Source of the DNA: Lachnospiraceae bacterium
GTDB taxonomy: Bacteria; Bacillota; Clostridia; Lachnospirales; Lachnospiraceae
Reading direction: 5' to 3'
NCBI GenBank assembly: GCA_017550535.1
Contig: JAFZOS010000027.1
Location: 62,001-126,000, forward strand
Length of the DNA stretch: 64,000 nt
Positions 28,056 to 36,161 of this stretch are shown here, piece after piece. How positions within the stretch are numbered: position 1 is the first letter of the stretch; each line of letters starts with the position of its first letter. Under the pieces are notes generated by a model. The model was given only the letters and a program-made list of their open reading frames with translations. It was not told the DNA's origin and did no database searches. Made by a program: the position numbers and the translations under genes.

Positions 28056-28727
28056 ATGAATAATACGGTAATGATAAAGAGCTTTAAAAACGGAATAAAC
28101 ATCAAGCTTGATCCTGATGTTTCATTTGATGTTATTCTTTCGGAACTGGAGGAAAAATTAAAGGCATCGGCCAAGTTCTTCGGTGACGCAAGGCTTGTCA
28201 TATCCTTTGAAGGACGTGAGCTCACGGATGACGAAGAAAGAAGCATAGTCGACCTTATAACAGGCTGTACGGATGTGGTAGTTACCTGTATAGCGGGTAT
28301 GGATGAACAGCGTGAGATCCAGTATATAAAGGCGGCAAACGGCTTCCTTGAAAACAGCAGGACAAATGCAGGCCGATTTTACAAAGGGAGCGTAAAAGCG
28401 GGTGAAACGATAGAAACGGACTCAAGTATAATAATACTCGGGGATGTGAATAACGGCGGCGCTGTAAACGCATCGGGTAATATAATCATTCTCGGTACGC
28501 TCTACGGGCACGTTCACGCAGGGTGCTTCGGTGATGCATCACGTTTCGTTGTCGCTCTAGATATCAAGCCCACGAGGGTAAGGATAGCCGACTTTTCCGA
28601 GATGCTCAGTCAGAAGACGGGGATGTTCCTTAAGAACAGGGCAGTGCCCAAGATAATATTCGTAAAAGATGACAGGATATGTGCTCAGCCGGTAAACGCA
28701 GATACCATTGATTCTTTACCAGTATGA
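28056..28727 (+). CDS. minC: Septum-site determining protein MinC
   Basis: 223 residues. The C-terminal beta-helix domain is clear: IIILGDVNNGGAVNASGNIIILGTLYGHVHAGC, read in repeats, and TRVRIADF near the end (usual ..RIADf). The N-terminal ~100 residues match the MinC_N size. MinC blocks FtsZ assembly and is normally recruited by MinD. In clostridia minC in this operon is usually followed by minD and minE; here rodA follows after 12 bases and neither is in the window. Confidence 0.88.
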   Translation: MNNTVMIKSFKNGINIKLDPDVSFDVILSELEEKLKASAKFFGDARLVISFEGRELTDDEERSIVDLITGCTDVVVTCIAGMDEQREIQYIKAANGFLENSRTNAGRFYKGSVKAGETIETDSSIIILGDVNNGGAVNASGNIIILGTLYGHVHAGCFGDASRFVVALDIKPTRVRIADFSEMLSQKTGMFLKNRAVPKIIFVKDDRICAQPVNADTIDSLPV

Positions 28728-28739
28728 TCCGGTGACGAT

Positions 28740-29861
28740 ATGTTTAAGGTTTTTTCAAAATACAGCATCAGAAAATATAACTTCTTTCTGGTATTCCTTA
28801 CGATCACAATTTCGGTCATAGGAATACTGCTTATAGGAAGCGCCAAATCACAGCTTATGGAACGTCAGATACAGGGGCTTATCATAGGCCTTGTTTTCAT
28901 GGTGCCCATTTCGCTTATCGATTATCACTTCGTACTGAAGTTTTACTGGCTCGAATATGCACTTGCCCTTGTACTGCTGATTGCCGTTTACCTTTTCGGT
29001 GATAAAGGAGGCGGTGCATCGCGTTGGTTTACGATGTTCGGCGTGCGTTTTCAGCCCTCCGAGCTGGTAAAAATATTATTGATTTTATTTTATGCACAGT
29101 TTATTATGAAACATGAGGAGAAACTGAATACATTTCGTATGCTTATATCCTGCGTCGTATTGATCGTTCCCCCTTTTGTACTGATATTTAAGCAACCGGA
29201 TCTGTCAACGAGTATAATGATACTTGTGATATTCTGTGTTCTTGTATTTCTCGGGGGCTTAAGCTACAAGGTCATACTGGTAGTGGCGGCAGTCGCGATA
29301 CCTTCGGCAGTCATCCTTCTTAATATGATCTTAACTCCCGGTCAGACGATAGTTAACGAATATCAGCAGAAAAGGCTTTTGGCCTGGATACAGCCGGAAA
29401 AATATGCATCCACGGAAGCATATCAGCAGCTAAATTCCATAACAGCGATAGGTTCCGGACTGCTTCAGGGAAAAGGACTTAACAATAATGTCATCGGATC
29501 GGTTAAGAACGGTAACTTCATATCCGAAGCACAGACGGATTTCATATTCGCGATAGCGGGAGAGGAACTTGGTTTCATAGGATGCTGCGCTATAATAATA
29601 GTTCTGTTTCTTATTGTCGTACAGTGCATATGGATAGCAGCTCATGCGGATGATCTTGCGGGACGGCTTATTGCGGGGGGCATGGCCGGCTTTGTGGGAT
29701 TTCAGACGTTTATAAACATAGGGGTTACAACAATGATCCTTCCAAACACCGGACTGACATTGCCTTTTGTAAGCTATGGGCTCACATCGCTTGTAACAAT
29801 GTTTATCGGTATCGGGCTTGTATTAAATGTACGGCTTCAGTCGGATAATTCGCTGTACTGA
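28740..29861 (+). CDS. rodA: RodA peptidoglycan glycosyltransferase (SEDS family)
   Basis: 373 residues, about ten membrane helices. SEDS landmarks: GGGASRWFTMFGVRFQPSELVKI (start of the conserved loop), FKQPDLSTSIMI, the extracellular loop with YQQLNSITAIGSGLLQGKG and QTDFIFAIAGEELGFIG, and GLTLPFVSYGLTSLV. It polymerises lipid II for the side wall with PBP2, whose gene lies two genes upstream. RodA is chosen over FtsW because of this operon. Confidence 0.93.
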   Translation: MFKVFSKYSIRKYNFFLVFLTITISVIGILLIGSAKSQLMERQIQGLIIGLVFMVPISLIDYHFVLKFYWLEYALALVLLIAVYLFGDKGGGASRWFTMFGVRFQPSELVKILLILFYAQFIMKHEEKLNTFRMLISCVVLIVPPFVLIFKQPDLSTSIMILVIFCVLVFLGGLSYKVILVVAAVAIPSAVILLNMILTPGQTIVNEYQQKRLLAWIQPEKYASTEAYQQLNSITAIGSGLLQGKGLNNNVIGSVKNGNFISEAQTDFIFAIAGEELGFIGCCAIIIVLFLIVVQCIWIAAHADDLAGRLIAGGMAGFVGFQTFINIGVTTMILPNTGLTLPFVSYGLTSLVTMFIGIGLVLNVRLQSDNSLY

Positions 29862-29879
29862 TTCTTTCGGAGGTATTTC

Positions 29880-30275
29880 ATGAATATAGGTTTGATAGCT
29901 CACGATTCCAAAAAAAAGCTCATGCAGAATTTCTGCATAGCCTATCGCGGGATTTTAAGTAAGAATACACTTTATGCGACCGGTACTACAGGCCGCCTTA
30001 TCGAGGAAGTAACAAACTTAAGCATACACAAATATCTCGCGGGCCACCTGGGCGGCGAACAGCAGATAGGCGCACAGATTGAGCACAATGAGATCGATCT
30101 TATGATATTCCTTCGTGATCCGCTTTCACCCAAATCGCACGAACCCGATGTAAGCTATATAATCAGGCTATGCGATATGCATAATATACCGCTGGCGACC
30201 AACCTTGCCACGGCGGAACTGCTCATCAAATCCCTTGACAGAGGAGATATGGAATGGCGTGAGATGTACAAATAA
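29880..30275 (+). CDS. mgsA: Methylglyoxal synthase
   Basis: 131 residues, normal size. LIAHDSKKKLM at the N-terminus, ATGTTGRLIEE, HLGGEQQIGAQI, IFLRDPLSPKSHEPD and the C-terminal PLATNLATAELLI are family hallmarks; the catalytic His/Asp set lies in these motifs. Converts dihydroxyacetone phosphate to methylglyoxal, a bypass of lower glycolysis under phosphate limitation. Its place after rodA is a standing clostridial arrangement. Strong CGGAGGT before the ATG; its 3' end overlaps the carboxypeptidase gene. Confidence 0.95.
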   Translation: MNIGLIAHDSKKKLMQNFCIAYRGILSKNTLYATGTTGRLIEEVTNLSIHKYLAGHLGGEQQIGAQIEHNEIDLMIFLRDPLSPKSHEPDVSYIIRLCDMHNIPLATNLATAELLIKSLDRGDMEWREMYK

Positions 30276-31233
30276 GGCACTATTTATAACAACAGTACTA
30301 CTAATATCATCCGTTCTTACAGGATGTATCGGAACGGGTTATCAGATGCCGTTTGACTATAAGACCAGGCTTTCGGCGTTTAATTTCAGTTCGGTCAATT
30401 TCGAAGATACCGCAAAACCCTTTGCATACAATCTATGTATAGCGGAGCCGGAAAATACGACCGGCGGGCCCGAGCTTTCCGGTTCGGGAGCGGCAGGTCT
30501 TTTCGACATTAATTCCCGCGGGACTATTTATGCAAAAAATGTGCACAAACAGATGTATCCGGCCAGTCTGACAAAAACCATGACGGCACTTCTTGCCTTA
30601 AAATACGGACATCTCGAAGATACGATCACCGCTTCTTCCAATGTTCAGATAACAGAACAGGGCGCACAGCTTACTGGTCTTAAGGAGGGCGACCGGCTTA
30701 CGCTCGACCAGGCCTTGCACGCACTTCTTATGTATTCCGGTAATGATGCTTCAGTCGCCATTGCCGAGTATATCTCGGGCAGTCAGGACGAATTCTGCAG
30801 CCTGATGAACAAGGAGGCTTTGGAACTCGGTGCAACAAACACGCATTTTGTCAATCCTCACGGATTATCCGATGAGAATCACTATACCACTGCATATGAT
30901 CTTTATCTTATCTTTAATGAGGCTATGAAATATGACAAGTTTAAAGAGATCATAGGAACAACCGAGTATACGACCACATACAGCGACCGCGACGGCAATC
31001 CAAAGGAAATGTCGGTACGCAATTCAAACATGTACTTAACTCAGGAAAAATCACACCCTGACAACGTAAATATCATCGGAGGAAAAACCGGTACCACCAA
31101 TATGGCCGGTTCCTGTCTTATTCTGTTATCAAATGACCAGAAGGGGAATCCATATATTTCAGTTGTATTAAAGGCCGGTGACAGGGATACGCTTTACAGC
31201 GATATGAACTCACTTCTCAAGCTGGTGCCGTGA
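30259..31233 (+). CDS. D-alanyl-D-alanine carboxypeptidase, predicted lipoprotein
   Basis: About 324 residues from GTG 30259. With this start the protein opens with a basic stretch, a hydrophobic core and lipobox VLTGC (Cys23), i.e. a lipoprotein signal; a longer frame reaching 30205 would put a non-signal-like stretch in front. The serine-peptidase S11 motifs follow: SLTK (Ser103-Lys106), SGN in MYSGNDASVA, and KTGTT in GGKTGTTNMAG. It trims the terminal D-Ala of peptidoglycan stem peptides on the outer membrane face. It overlaps mgsA by 17 bases, so it is likely co-transcribed with the shape operon. Confidence 0.87.
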   Translation: MRCTNKALFITTVLLISSVLTGCIGTGYQMPFDYKTRLSAFNFSSVNFEDTAKPFAYNLCIAEPENTTGGPELSGSGAAGLFDINSRGTIYAKNVHKQMYPASLTKTMTALLALKYGHLEDTITASSNVQITEQGAQLTGLKEGDRLTLDQALHALLMYSGNDASVAIAEYISGSQDEFCSLMNKEALELGATNTHFVNPHGLSDENHYTTAYDLYLIFNEAMKYDKFKEIIGTTEYTTTYSDRDGNPKEMSVRNSNMYLTQEKSHPDNVNIIGGKTGTTNMAGSCLILLSNDQKGNPYISVVLKAGDRDTLYSDMNSLLKLVP

Positions 31234-31244
31234 TTTATTAGCGG

Positions 31245-31273
31245 TTGTTTTTTAGGTCAAAATCTACTATAAT
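31245..31273 (+). promoter_or_regulatory. Sigma-A type promoter before the small P-loop gene
   Basis: TTGTTT (31245-31250), 17-base spacer, perfect TATAAT (31268-31273). Predicted start near 31280, about 33 bases before the ATG, with AAGGAGGAG as ribosome site. Confidence 0.75.
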
Positions 31274-31312
31274 TAATGTATAGCTTTTATCACATATAAG
31301 GAGGAGATTACA

Positions 31313-31735
31313 ATGATACAATTGATCGTCGGCGAAAAGGGGAAGGGTAAGACGAAGCATTTGCTTGAAAAGGTTAATGCGGCGGCCAAGACGAGCAACG
31401 GAAACATTGTTTACCTTGACAAAAACAGTAAACATATGTATGAGCTCAACAATAAGATACGCCTGATCAACGCGTCTGAATTTCCCATTTCATCCGAGGA
31501 GGAATTTGTGGGATTTGTGTGCGGCATAGTCTCTCAGGATCACGACCTGGAGCAGGTATACTTCGACAGCTTTATGGATATAGCCTATATCAAAGACCGC
31601 ACCAAAGTTGAGGATGCAGTAAAAAAGCTGGATAAGATAAGCGAGCAGTTCAAGGTTGATTTTGTAATAAGCGTAAGCCTTGACAGTTCCGAGCTTTCCG
31701 AGTATCTTCAGCCTAAGGTGATTGTATCTCTCTAA
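31313..31735 (+). CDS. Small P-loop protein of unknown function
   Basis: 140 residues. Walker A GEKGKGKT at 7-14 in a strand-loop-helix setting (MIQLIVGEKGKGKTKHLLEK) makes it a nucleotide-binding protein; DLEQVYFDSFMDIAY (~75) could serve as the Walker B strand. Too small for a full ATPase of known type and lacking SF1/SF2 helicase or ABC motifs; it resembles short ATP/GTP-binding proteins common in clostridia with no known role. It has its own strong promoter and is closed by a terminator 28 bases after the stop, so it is an independent unit between the shape genes and the division genes. Confidence 0.75.
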   Translation: MIQLIVGEKGKGKTKHLLEKVNAAAKTSNGNIVYLDKNSKHMYELNNKIRLINASEFPISSEEEFVGFVCGIVSQDHDLEQVYFDSFMDIAYIKDRTKVEDAVKKLDKISEQFKVDFVISVSLDSSELSEYLQPKVIVSL

Positions 31736-31762
31736 TTGCAAAGACAATTTAACGGATCATAA

Positions 31763-31787
31763 AGCCTCGCTTGACGGGGCTTTTGAT
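31763..31787 (+). terminator. Intrinsic terminator after the P-loop gene
   Basis: AGCCTCG / CGGGGCT stem (7 bp, one G-U, extendable by two A-T pairs), loop CTTGA, then TTTTGATTTT. Followed within 25 bases by the GTG of the next gene. Confidence 0.75.
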
Positions 31788-31810
31788 TTTGTTCCAAAGG
31801 GGAAGTATAA

Positions 31811-33214
31811 GTGGCGGATTCAAGGAAACGCAGAAGATCAAAAACAAAAAAATACCGTCCTCCGATAAATATCAATCTCGGTCTCATAATATTCGGGATC
31901 ATTTTTGTGTATATAGTTATAGTTGTGGTCTCATACTTTAAGAGCGAACACATCGCACCTTATGAAGTAACCATGGGATCATTGGCTGTAAATAACACTT
32001 ATACGGGAGTGGTCCTGCGTCAGGAGACGGTAGTGGAATCCTCCTTCTCTGGTTATATCAATTACTATGCACGCGAGTGCGAAAAGGTAGCCAAAAACTC
32101 CATGGTTTGCACTATCGATGCGACCGGTAAAATAAACGACATCCTGAACAATGACCAGGGTGACTCCGTAACCCTTACAAAGGAGGATATGGAAGAACTG
32201 CGCACAGCCATCTCCTCATTTTCTTCAGGTTTTGATCCCATCAGGTATTCCGATACCTATAACTTCAAGTTTAATATAGAAGGCACTGTACTTAAGATCG
32301 CCAACTATAAGGTCCTTTCCAATATAGACGCATACAGGGCAGGTGATTATTCGGACAATGTTAATTTTGGATATGCGCCCGAATCAGGCGTTATGGTTTA
32401 TTCGGTTGACGGCTACGAGTCGCTGGCGCCGGAAGACATGACAAGGGATCTGCTTTTTAACGAAAATTATGAGAAAAAACAGTTTTCGAACAATGACCTC
32501 ATATCCGAAGGCGATCCCGCATATAAGATCATAACGGCAGAAGAGTGGTCAATACTGACAGAGATTGACGAAGCCAAATGCAAGGAACTGGAGGAGAAGG
32601 ACTATATCAATGTGCGTTTTCTAAAGAACAACTATACTTCCTGGGCAGCCTCATCGATACTGCGTCAGGACGGAACGATATTCCTAAAGCTTGATTTCAA
32701 CAATTCAATGATAACCTTTGCAACTGACCGTTTCCTTGAGATCGAGCTTATTTCCGATTCTGATGAAGGCCTTAAGATCCCCAATTCGGCGATAGTTGAG
32801 CATACTTTTTATCTGATACCCGAAGAATACTTAACTTACGGTGAAAACGATAACGAAGAGGGTTTCCTCCGCGAGGCTTTTCTTGAGGACGGTACTGCGA
32901 CAAAAGAATTTGTAAAGACAACTATCTATGCCAACTATGACGGCCAGTATTACGTCGATGAATCCAGCTTTATGATAGGAGATTATATCCTAAAGCCCGG
33001 GAGCGATGAAAAATACCCGATAAGCAAGCAGGGCCGGCTCACCGGCGTTTACAATATAAACAAGGGATATGCCGACTTCAAACAGATAACCGTTTTGTAC
33101 CGAAATGAAGAGTATTCAATAGTCAAATCTAACACAAAATACGGCCTTAACGTATACGATCATATAGTATTAAAGGGCGATACGGTTGATGCCAATGATT
33201 TTATCTATGAATAA
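31811..33214 (+). CDS. HlyD-like membrane-anchored protein
   Basis: 467 residues, GTG start behind GGGGAAG. A very basic cytoplasmic N-terminus (KRRRSKTKKYRPP), one membrane segment (~27-50), then a large extracytoplasmic domain. VTMGSLAVNNTYTGVVLRQETVVESSFSGYINYYARECEKVAKNSMVCTID is split by a lipoyl/barrel-sandwich-like half as in HlyD/RND adaptors, here shown only in part (TYTGVVLRQE; GYINYYAREC). No ABC or RND transporter gene is near, so an efflux role is doubtful. Downstream ylmE and sepF are division-linked genes, and the three look like one unit (24 and 24 bases apart). Function not established. Confidence 0.7.
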   Translation: MADSRKRRRSKTKKYRPPININLGLIIFGIIFVYIVIVVVSYFKSEHIAPYEVTMGSLAVNNTYTGVVLRQETVVESSFSGYINYYARECEKVAKNSMVCTIDATGKINDILNNDQGDSVTLTKEDMEELRTAISSFSSGFDPIRYSDTYNFKFNIEGTVLKIANYKVLSNIDAYRAGDYSDNVNFGYAPESGVMVYSVDGYESLAPEDMTRDLLFNENYEKKQFSNNDLISEGDPAYKIITAEEWSILTEIDEAKCKELEEKDYINVRFLKNNYTSWAASSILRQDGTIFLKLDFNNSMITFATDRFLEIELISDSDEGLKIPNSAIVEHTFYLIPEEYLTYGENDNEEGFLREAFLEDGTATKEFVKTTIYANYDGQYYVDESSFMIGDYILKPGSDEKYPISKQGRLTGVYNINKGYADFKQITVLYRNEEYSIVKSNTKYGLNVYDHIVLKGDTVDANDFIYE

Positions 33215-33238
33215 GTTAAACTGAGGAAGGACGTTATT

Positions 33239-33928
33239 ATGCTTAAAGATAACCTTATGTCAGTTCAGGACAATATAAAACAGGCAGCAATGCGATCCGG
33301 AAGGGAATTAAGCGATATAACCCTGATCGCTGTAAGCAAGACAAAGCCGGTCGAGATGATAAAGGAAATATATGATCTTGGTGTCCGTGATTTCGGCGAA
33401 AACAAGGTTCAGGAACTGGTTGCCAAATACGATCAGCTTCCGGGTGACATAAAATGGCATCTTATAGGTCATCTTCAGACCAATAAGGTAAAATACATTG
33501 TAGATAAAGTATATATGATACACAGCGTCGATTCATTAAAGCTTGCCCGCGAGATAAGCCGGGAAGCCGTAAAGCGCGGCATTACGGTAAATATCCTTAT
33601 CGAAGTCAATGTTGCCGGAGAGGAGAGTAAGTACGGAATATCCCCGGACGAGCTCGAAGAAACCGTGCGTCAGGTTGCAGAATTGCCCGGGATAATCATA
33701 CGCGGACTTATGACTGTGGCACCATATGTTGTGGATTCTGAAGAAAATCGGCCGATTTTTGTCAAAATGAAGCAATTTGTTGTTGACATAATTCAAAAAA
33801 ACATTGATAATGTATGTATGGATTGTTTATCCATGGGTATGTCCGGTGATTACACCGTTGCGGTAGAGGAAGGGGCTACTTACATACGAGTGGGAACATC
33901 CATATTCGGTGAGAGGAACTATAAATGA
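33239..33928 (+). CDS. ylmE: PLP homeostasis protein, YggS/YlmE family
   Basis: 229 residues, single alanine-racemase-like barrel. The PLP lysine is K34 in LIAVSKTKP; FGENKVQEL, WHLIGHLQTNKVKYI and SMGMSGDY (phosphate site) are family signatures. It binds PLP and buffers the cofactor pool without known enzymatic activity. In Bacillus the ylm cluster also has ylmE next to sepF (ylmF), as here. Confidence 0.94.
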   Translation: MLKDNLMSVQDNIKQAAMRSGRELSDITLIAVSKTKPVEMIKEIYDLGVRDFGENKVQELVAKYDQLPGDIKWHLIGHLQTNKVKYIVDKVYMIHSVDSLKLAREISREAVKRGITVNILIEVNVAGEESKYGISPDELEETVRQVAELPGIIIRGLMTVAPYVVDSEENRPIFVKMKQFVVDIIQKNIDNVCMDCLSMGMSGDYTVAVEEGATYIRVGTSIFGERNYK

Positions 33929-33952
33929 TCATGAATAAGGAGAGTGATTCAA

Positions 33953-34480
33953 ATGGCATTTTTTGACAACTTACTCAAGTCAATGAAGTACAACGACGAG
34001 GATTACGACGAGGACGAGTACTTCGACGAGGAAGATGATTACGAAGAAGCCCCGCGTCAGCGCAAGTCTATCAAAACCGCAACTATTGAAGATGACTATG
34101 ACAATAAGGGGACAGGCAGGAGCACCGGCAAGGTAACATCGATAGGAGGACGAACATCGCAGTCGAGAAATATAAGGCCCAGCGGAAATGTTAATGAGGT
34201 ATGTGTCATAAAGCCCACTTCCGTTGAGGACTCAAGGGAAATAACAGACACCCTGCTCTCCAACAGAACAGTGGTGCTTAATGTCGAAGGGCTTGACATG
34301 GATGTAGCTCAAAGGATAATCGATTTTACATCGGGTGCTACATATGCGGTAGGCGGCAATCTTCAAAAGATATCGCACTACATCTTCATCATAACTCCCA
34401 GGAACGTCGATATATCAGGCGACTTCCAGGAGATATTATCAGGAGCATTTGATGTTCCGGCTCTTAATACAAAATACTAA
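33953..34480 (+). CDS. sepF: Cell division protein SepF
   Basis: About 175 residues. Start ATG 33953 (MAFFDNLLKSMKY: membrane-binding amphipathic helix) with AAGGAG upstream. A long acidic, then Arg/Ser-rich linker (~15-75) precedes the SepF core: CVIKPTSVEDSREITDTLL, VVLNVEGLDMDVAQRIIDF and GATYAVGGNLQKISHYIFI in pieces. SepF polymerises, bundles FtsZ filaments and ties the Z-ring to the membrane. Ends just before a strong terminator. Confidence 0.93.
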   Translation: MAFFDNLLKSMKYNDEDYDEDEYFDEEDDYEEAPRQRKSIKTATIEDDYDNKGTGRSTGKVTSIGGRTSQSRNIRPSGNVNEVCVIKPTSVEDSREITDTLLSNRTVVLNVEGLDMDVAQRIIDFTSGATYAVGGNLQKISHYIFIITPRNVDISGDFQEILSGAFDVPALNTKY

Positions 34481-34498
34481 TCAATATGCAATGAGGCG

Positions 34499-34528
34499 AC
34501 CTTTCTGCCCTGGCAGAAAGGTTGTTTT
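34499..34528 (+). terminator. Intrinsic terminator between sepF and aroB
   Basis: ACCTTTCTGC / GCAGAAAGGT 10-bp perfect stem with loop CCTG, followed by TGTTTT. aroB starts only 15 bases further on, so aroB must be read through it or from a promoter inside sepF. Confidence 0.85.
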
Positions 34529-34543
34529 AATGTAAGGGGAAAC

Positions 34544-35635
34544 ATGGATAATCTGATTGAAATAAACCCTAAAGGCGCAGATCCATATAATATATTAATA
34601 AGGGACAGCTGGAATGACTTAGGTGTTGCAATGGCCTCGGTTTTCAAGCCTGAATGCAGGATATGCGTAATAAGTGACATCAATGTATCAAAGCTGTACG
34701 GTGATGAATTGGTTTCCGTGCTTTCAAAGATATTTAAGCAGGTGGACCTTATAGAACTTAAGCTCGGTGAAATAAACAAATCACTGGAAACTGTTTCTGA
34801 GTGCTACTCACGGCTCATAGCCTTAAAATACGGCAGGAATGATGTGATCGTTGCCCTCGGAGGAGGTATCTGCGGCGACATCGCCGGTTTCGTTGCATCC
34901 TCTTATATGAGGGGAATAGGTTTTGTGCAGGTTCCTACAACTCTGCTTTCAATGGTGGATTCAAGCAGCGGAGGTAAAACCGGCGTCAATTTTGAAGACT
35001 TCAAAAATATGATCGGTGCCTTTAAGATGCCGCGGCTTGTTTATATCAACACATCCGTATTAAAAACACTGCCGGAAAAAGAATATTCTTCCGGCATGGC
35101 CGAAGTGCTAAAGGCAGGACTTATAAAAGACGGAAGCTTTTATGAATGGCTCATTAATTCATTTCAGCAGATAAACGAACACGAAGATGAATTTGTATCC
35201 GAAATGATCGCAAGGAGTATCGCCGTAAAGAAATTCTATGTCGAAAAAGATCCTTACGAGAAGAACGAGAGGGCAATTCTTAATTTTGGCCATACTGTAG
35301 GTCATGCACTTGAAAAATATACCGATTTTAAATACAGCCACGGTGAATGTGTGGCATTGGGTTCTGTGGCTGCCGCCTATATTTCATGGAAAAAAGATTA
35401 TCTTACTATGGAGGAGTTTTACGAGATCCGCGATATGTTTGTTCCGTTCGGGCTTCCCATTTCGCTGCCTGATATAAACATTGACAGGATCATCGAATAC
35501 ATGAGATCGGATAAGAAAAACACATCAGATGGCTTTAAATTCATACTTCTTAAGAAGATAGGCAAGGGTATGATATCAACAGATGTGACTGAGCAGGAAA
35601 TAAGGGAGGCTATAGATCAGATAAACTATGTCTAA
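34544..35635 (+). CDS. aroB: 3-dehydroquinate synthase
   Basis: 363 residues, full length. NAD-binding GGGICGDIAGFVASSYMRG, QVPTTLLSMVDSSSGGKTGVN and the metal-ligand segments AEVLKAGLI and ILNFGHTVGHALE ... HGECVALG are clear. Converts DAHP to 3-dehydroquinate in the shikimate pathway. Ribosome site AAGGGGAA. It overlaps lspA by 8 bases; no other aro genes are nearby. Confidence 0.95.
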   Translation: MDNLIEINPKGADPYNILIRDSWNDLGVAMASVFKPECRICVISDINVSKLYGDELVSVLSKIFKQVDLIELKLGEINKSLETVSECYSRLIALKYGRNDVIVALGGGICGDIAGFVASSYMRGIGFVQVPTTLLSMVDSSSGGKTGVNFEDFKNMIGAFKMPRLVYINTSVLKTLPEKEYSSGMAEVLKAGLIKDGSFYEWLINSFQQINEHEDEFVSEMIARSIAVKKFYVEKDPYEKNERAILNFGHTVGHALEKYTDFKYSHGECVALGSVAAAYISWKKDYLTMEEFYEIRDMFVPFGLPISLPDINIDRIIEYMRSDKKNTSDGFKFILLKKIGKGMISTDVTEQEIREAIDQINYV

Positions 35636-36161
35636 GATAAAGTACCTGATAATCGATATTGTGATCATGGCGTTTCTTGTTGTACTCGATCAGGCCGCAA
35701 AGCTTTGGGCTGTAGGGGCCTTAAAGGACAATGAACCAATAATACTCATTAATGGTGTCCTTAAGCTCTATTATCTGCCTAACGGAAATACCGGGGCGGC
35801 ATTTGGTATATTATCGGGACACAGGATGCTGTTTCTGTGTATCGCTCTTTTAGTGGTTATTATCATATTCTTTGCACTTTATCGTATCCCATGCACAAAA
35901 AAGTACACGCTGATACGTATACTTCTAACGTTTATCGCAGCCGGCGGCGCAGGCAATATGATAGACCGTTTCAGGCTCGGATATGTTATTGACTTTATTT
36001 ACTTTTATCTTATTAATTTTCCCATCTTTAATGTTGCCGACTGCTACGTAACAGTAGCAACAATTCTTACGGCTGTTCTTATACTTTTTGTCTATAAAGA
36101 AAACGACTTTAAGGAGCTCGAAGAAGCGTTTGGTTTCAAAAAGGGACACAGTGATGAATGA
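35628..36161 (+). CDS. lspA: Lipoprotein signal peptidase (signal peptidase II)
   Basis: 177 residues, four membrane helices. The catalytic aspartates lie in GNMIDRFRLGYVIDFI and FNVADCYVTVA; the substrate loop NTGAAFGIL is typical. Removes signal peptides of lipoproteins at the lipobox, such as those at 30259, 53040 and 55825. lspA followed by rluD is a standard bacterial pair; here they overlap by 8 bases (ATGAATGA). Confidence 0.95.
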   Translation: MSKIKYLIIDIVIMAFLVVLDQAAKLWAVGALKDNEPIILINGVLKLYYLPNGNTGAAFGILSGHRMLFLCIALLVVIIIFFALYRIPCTKKYTLIRILLTFIAAGGAGNMIDRFRLGYVIDFIYFYLINFPIFNVADCYVTVATILTAVLILFVYKENDFKELEEAFGFKKGHSDE

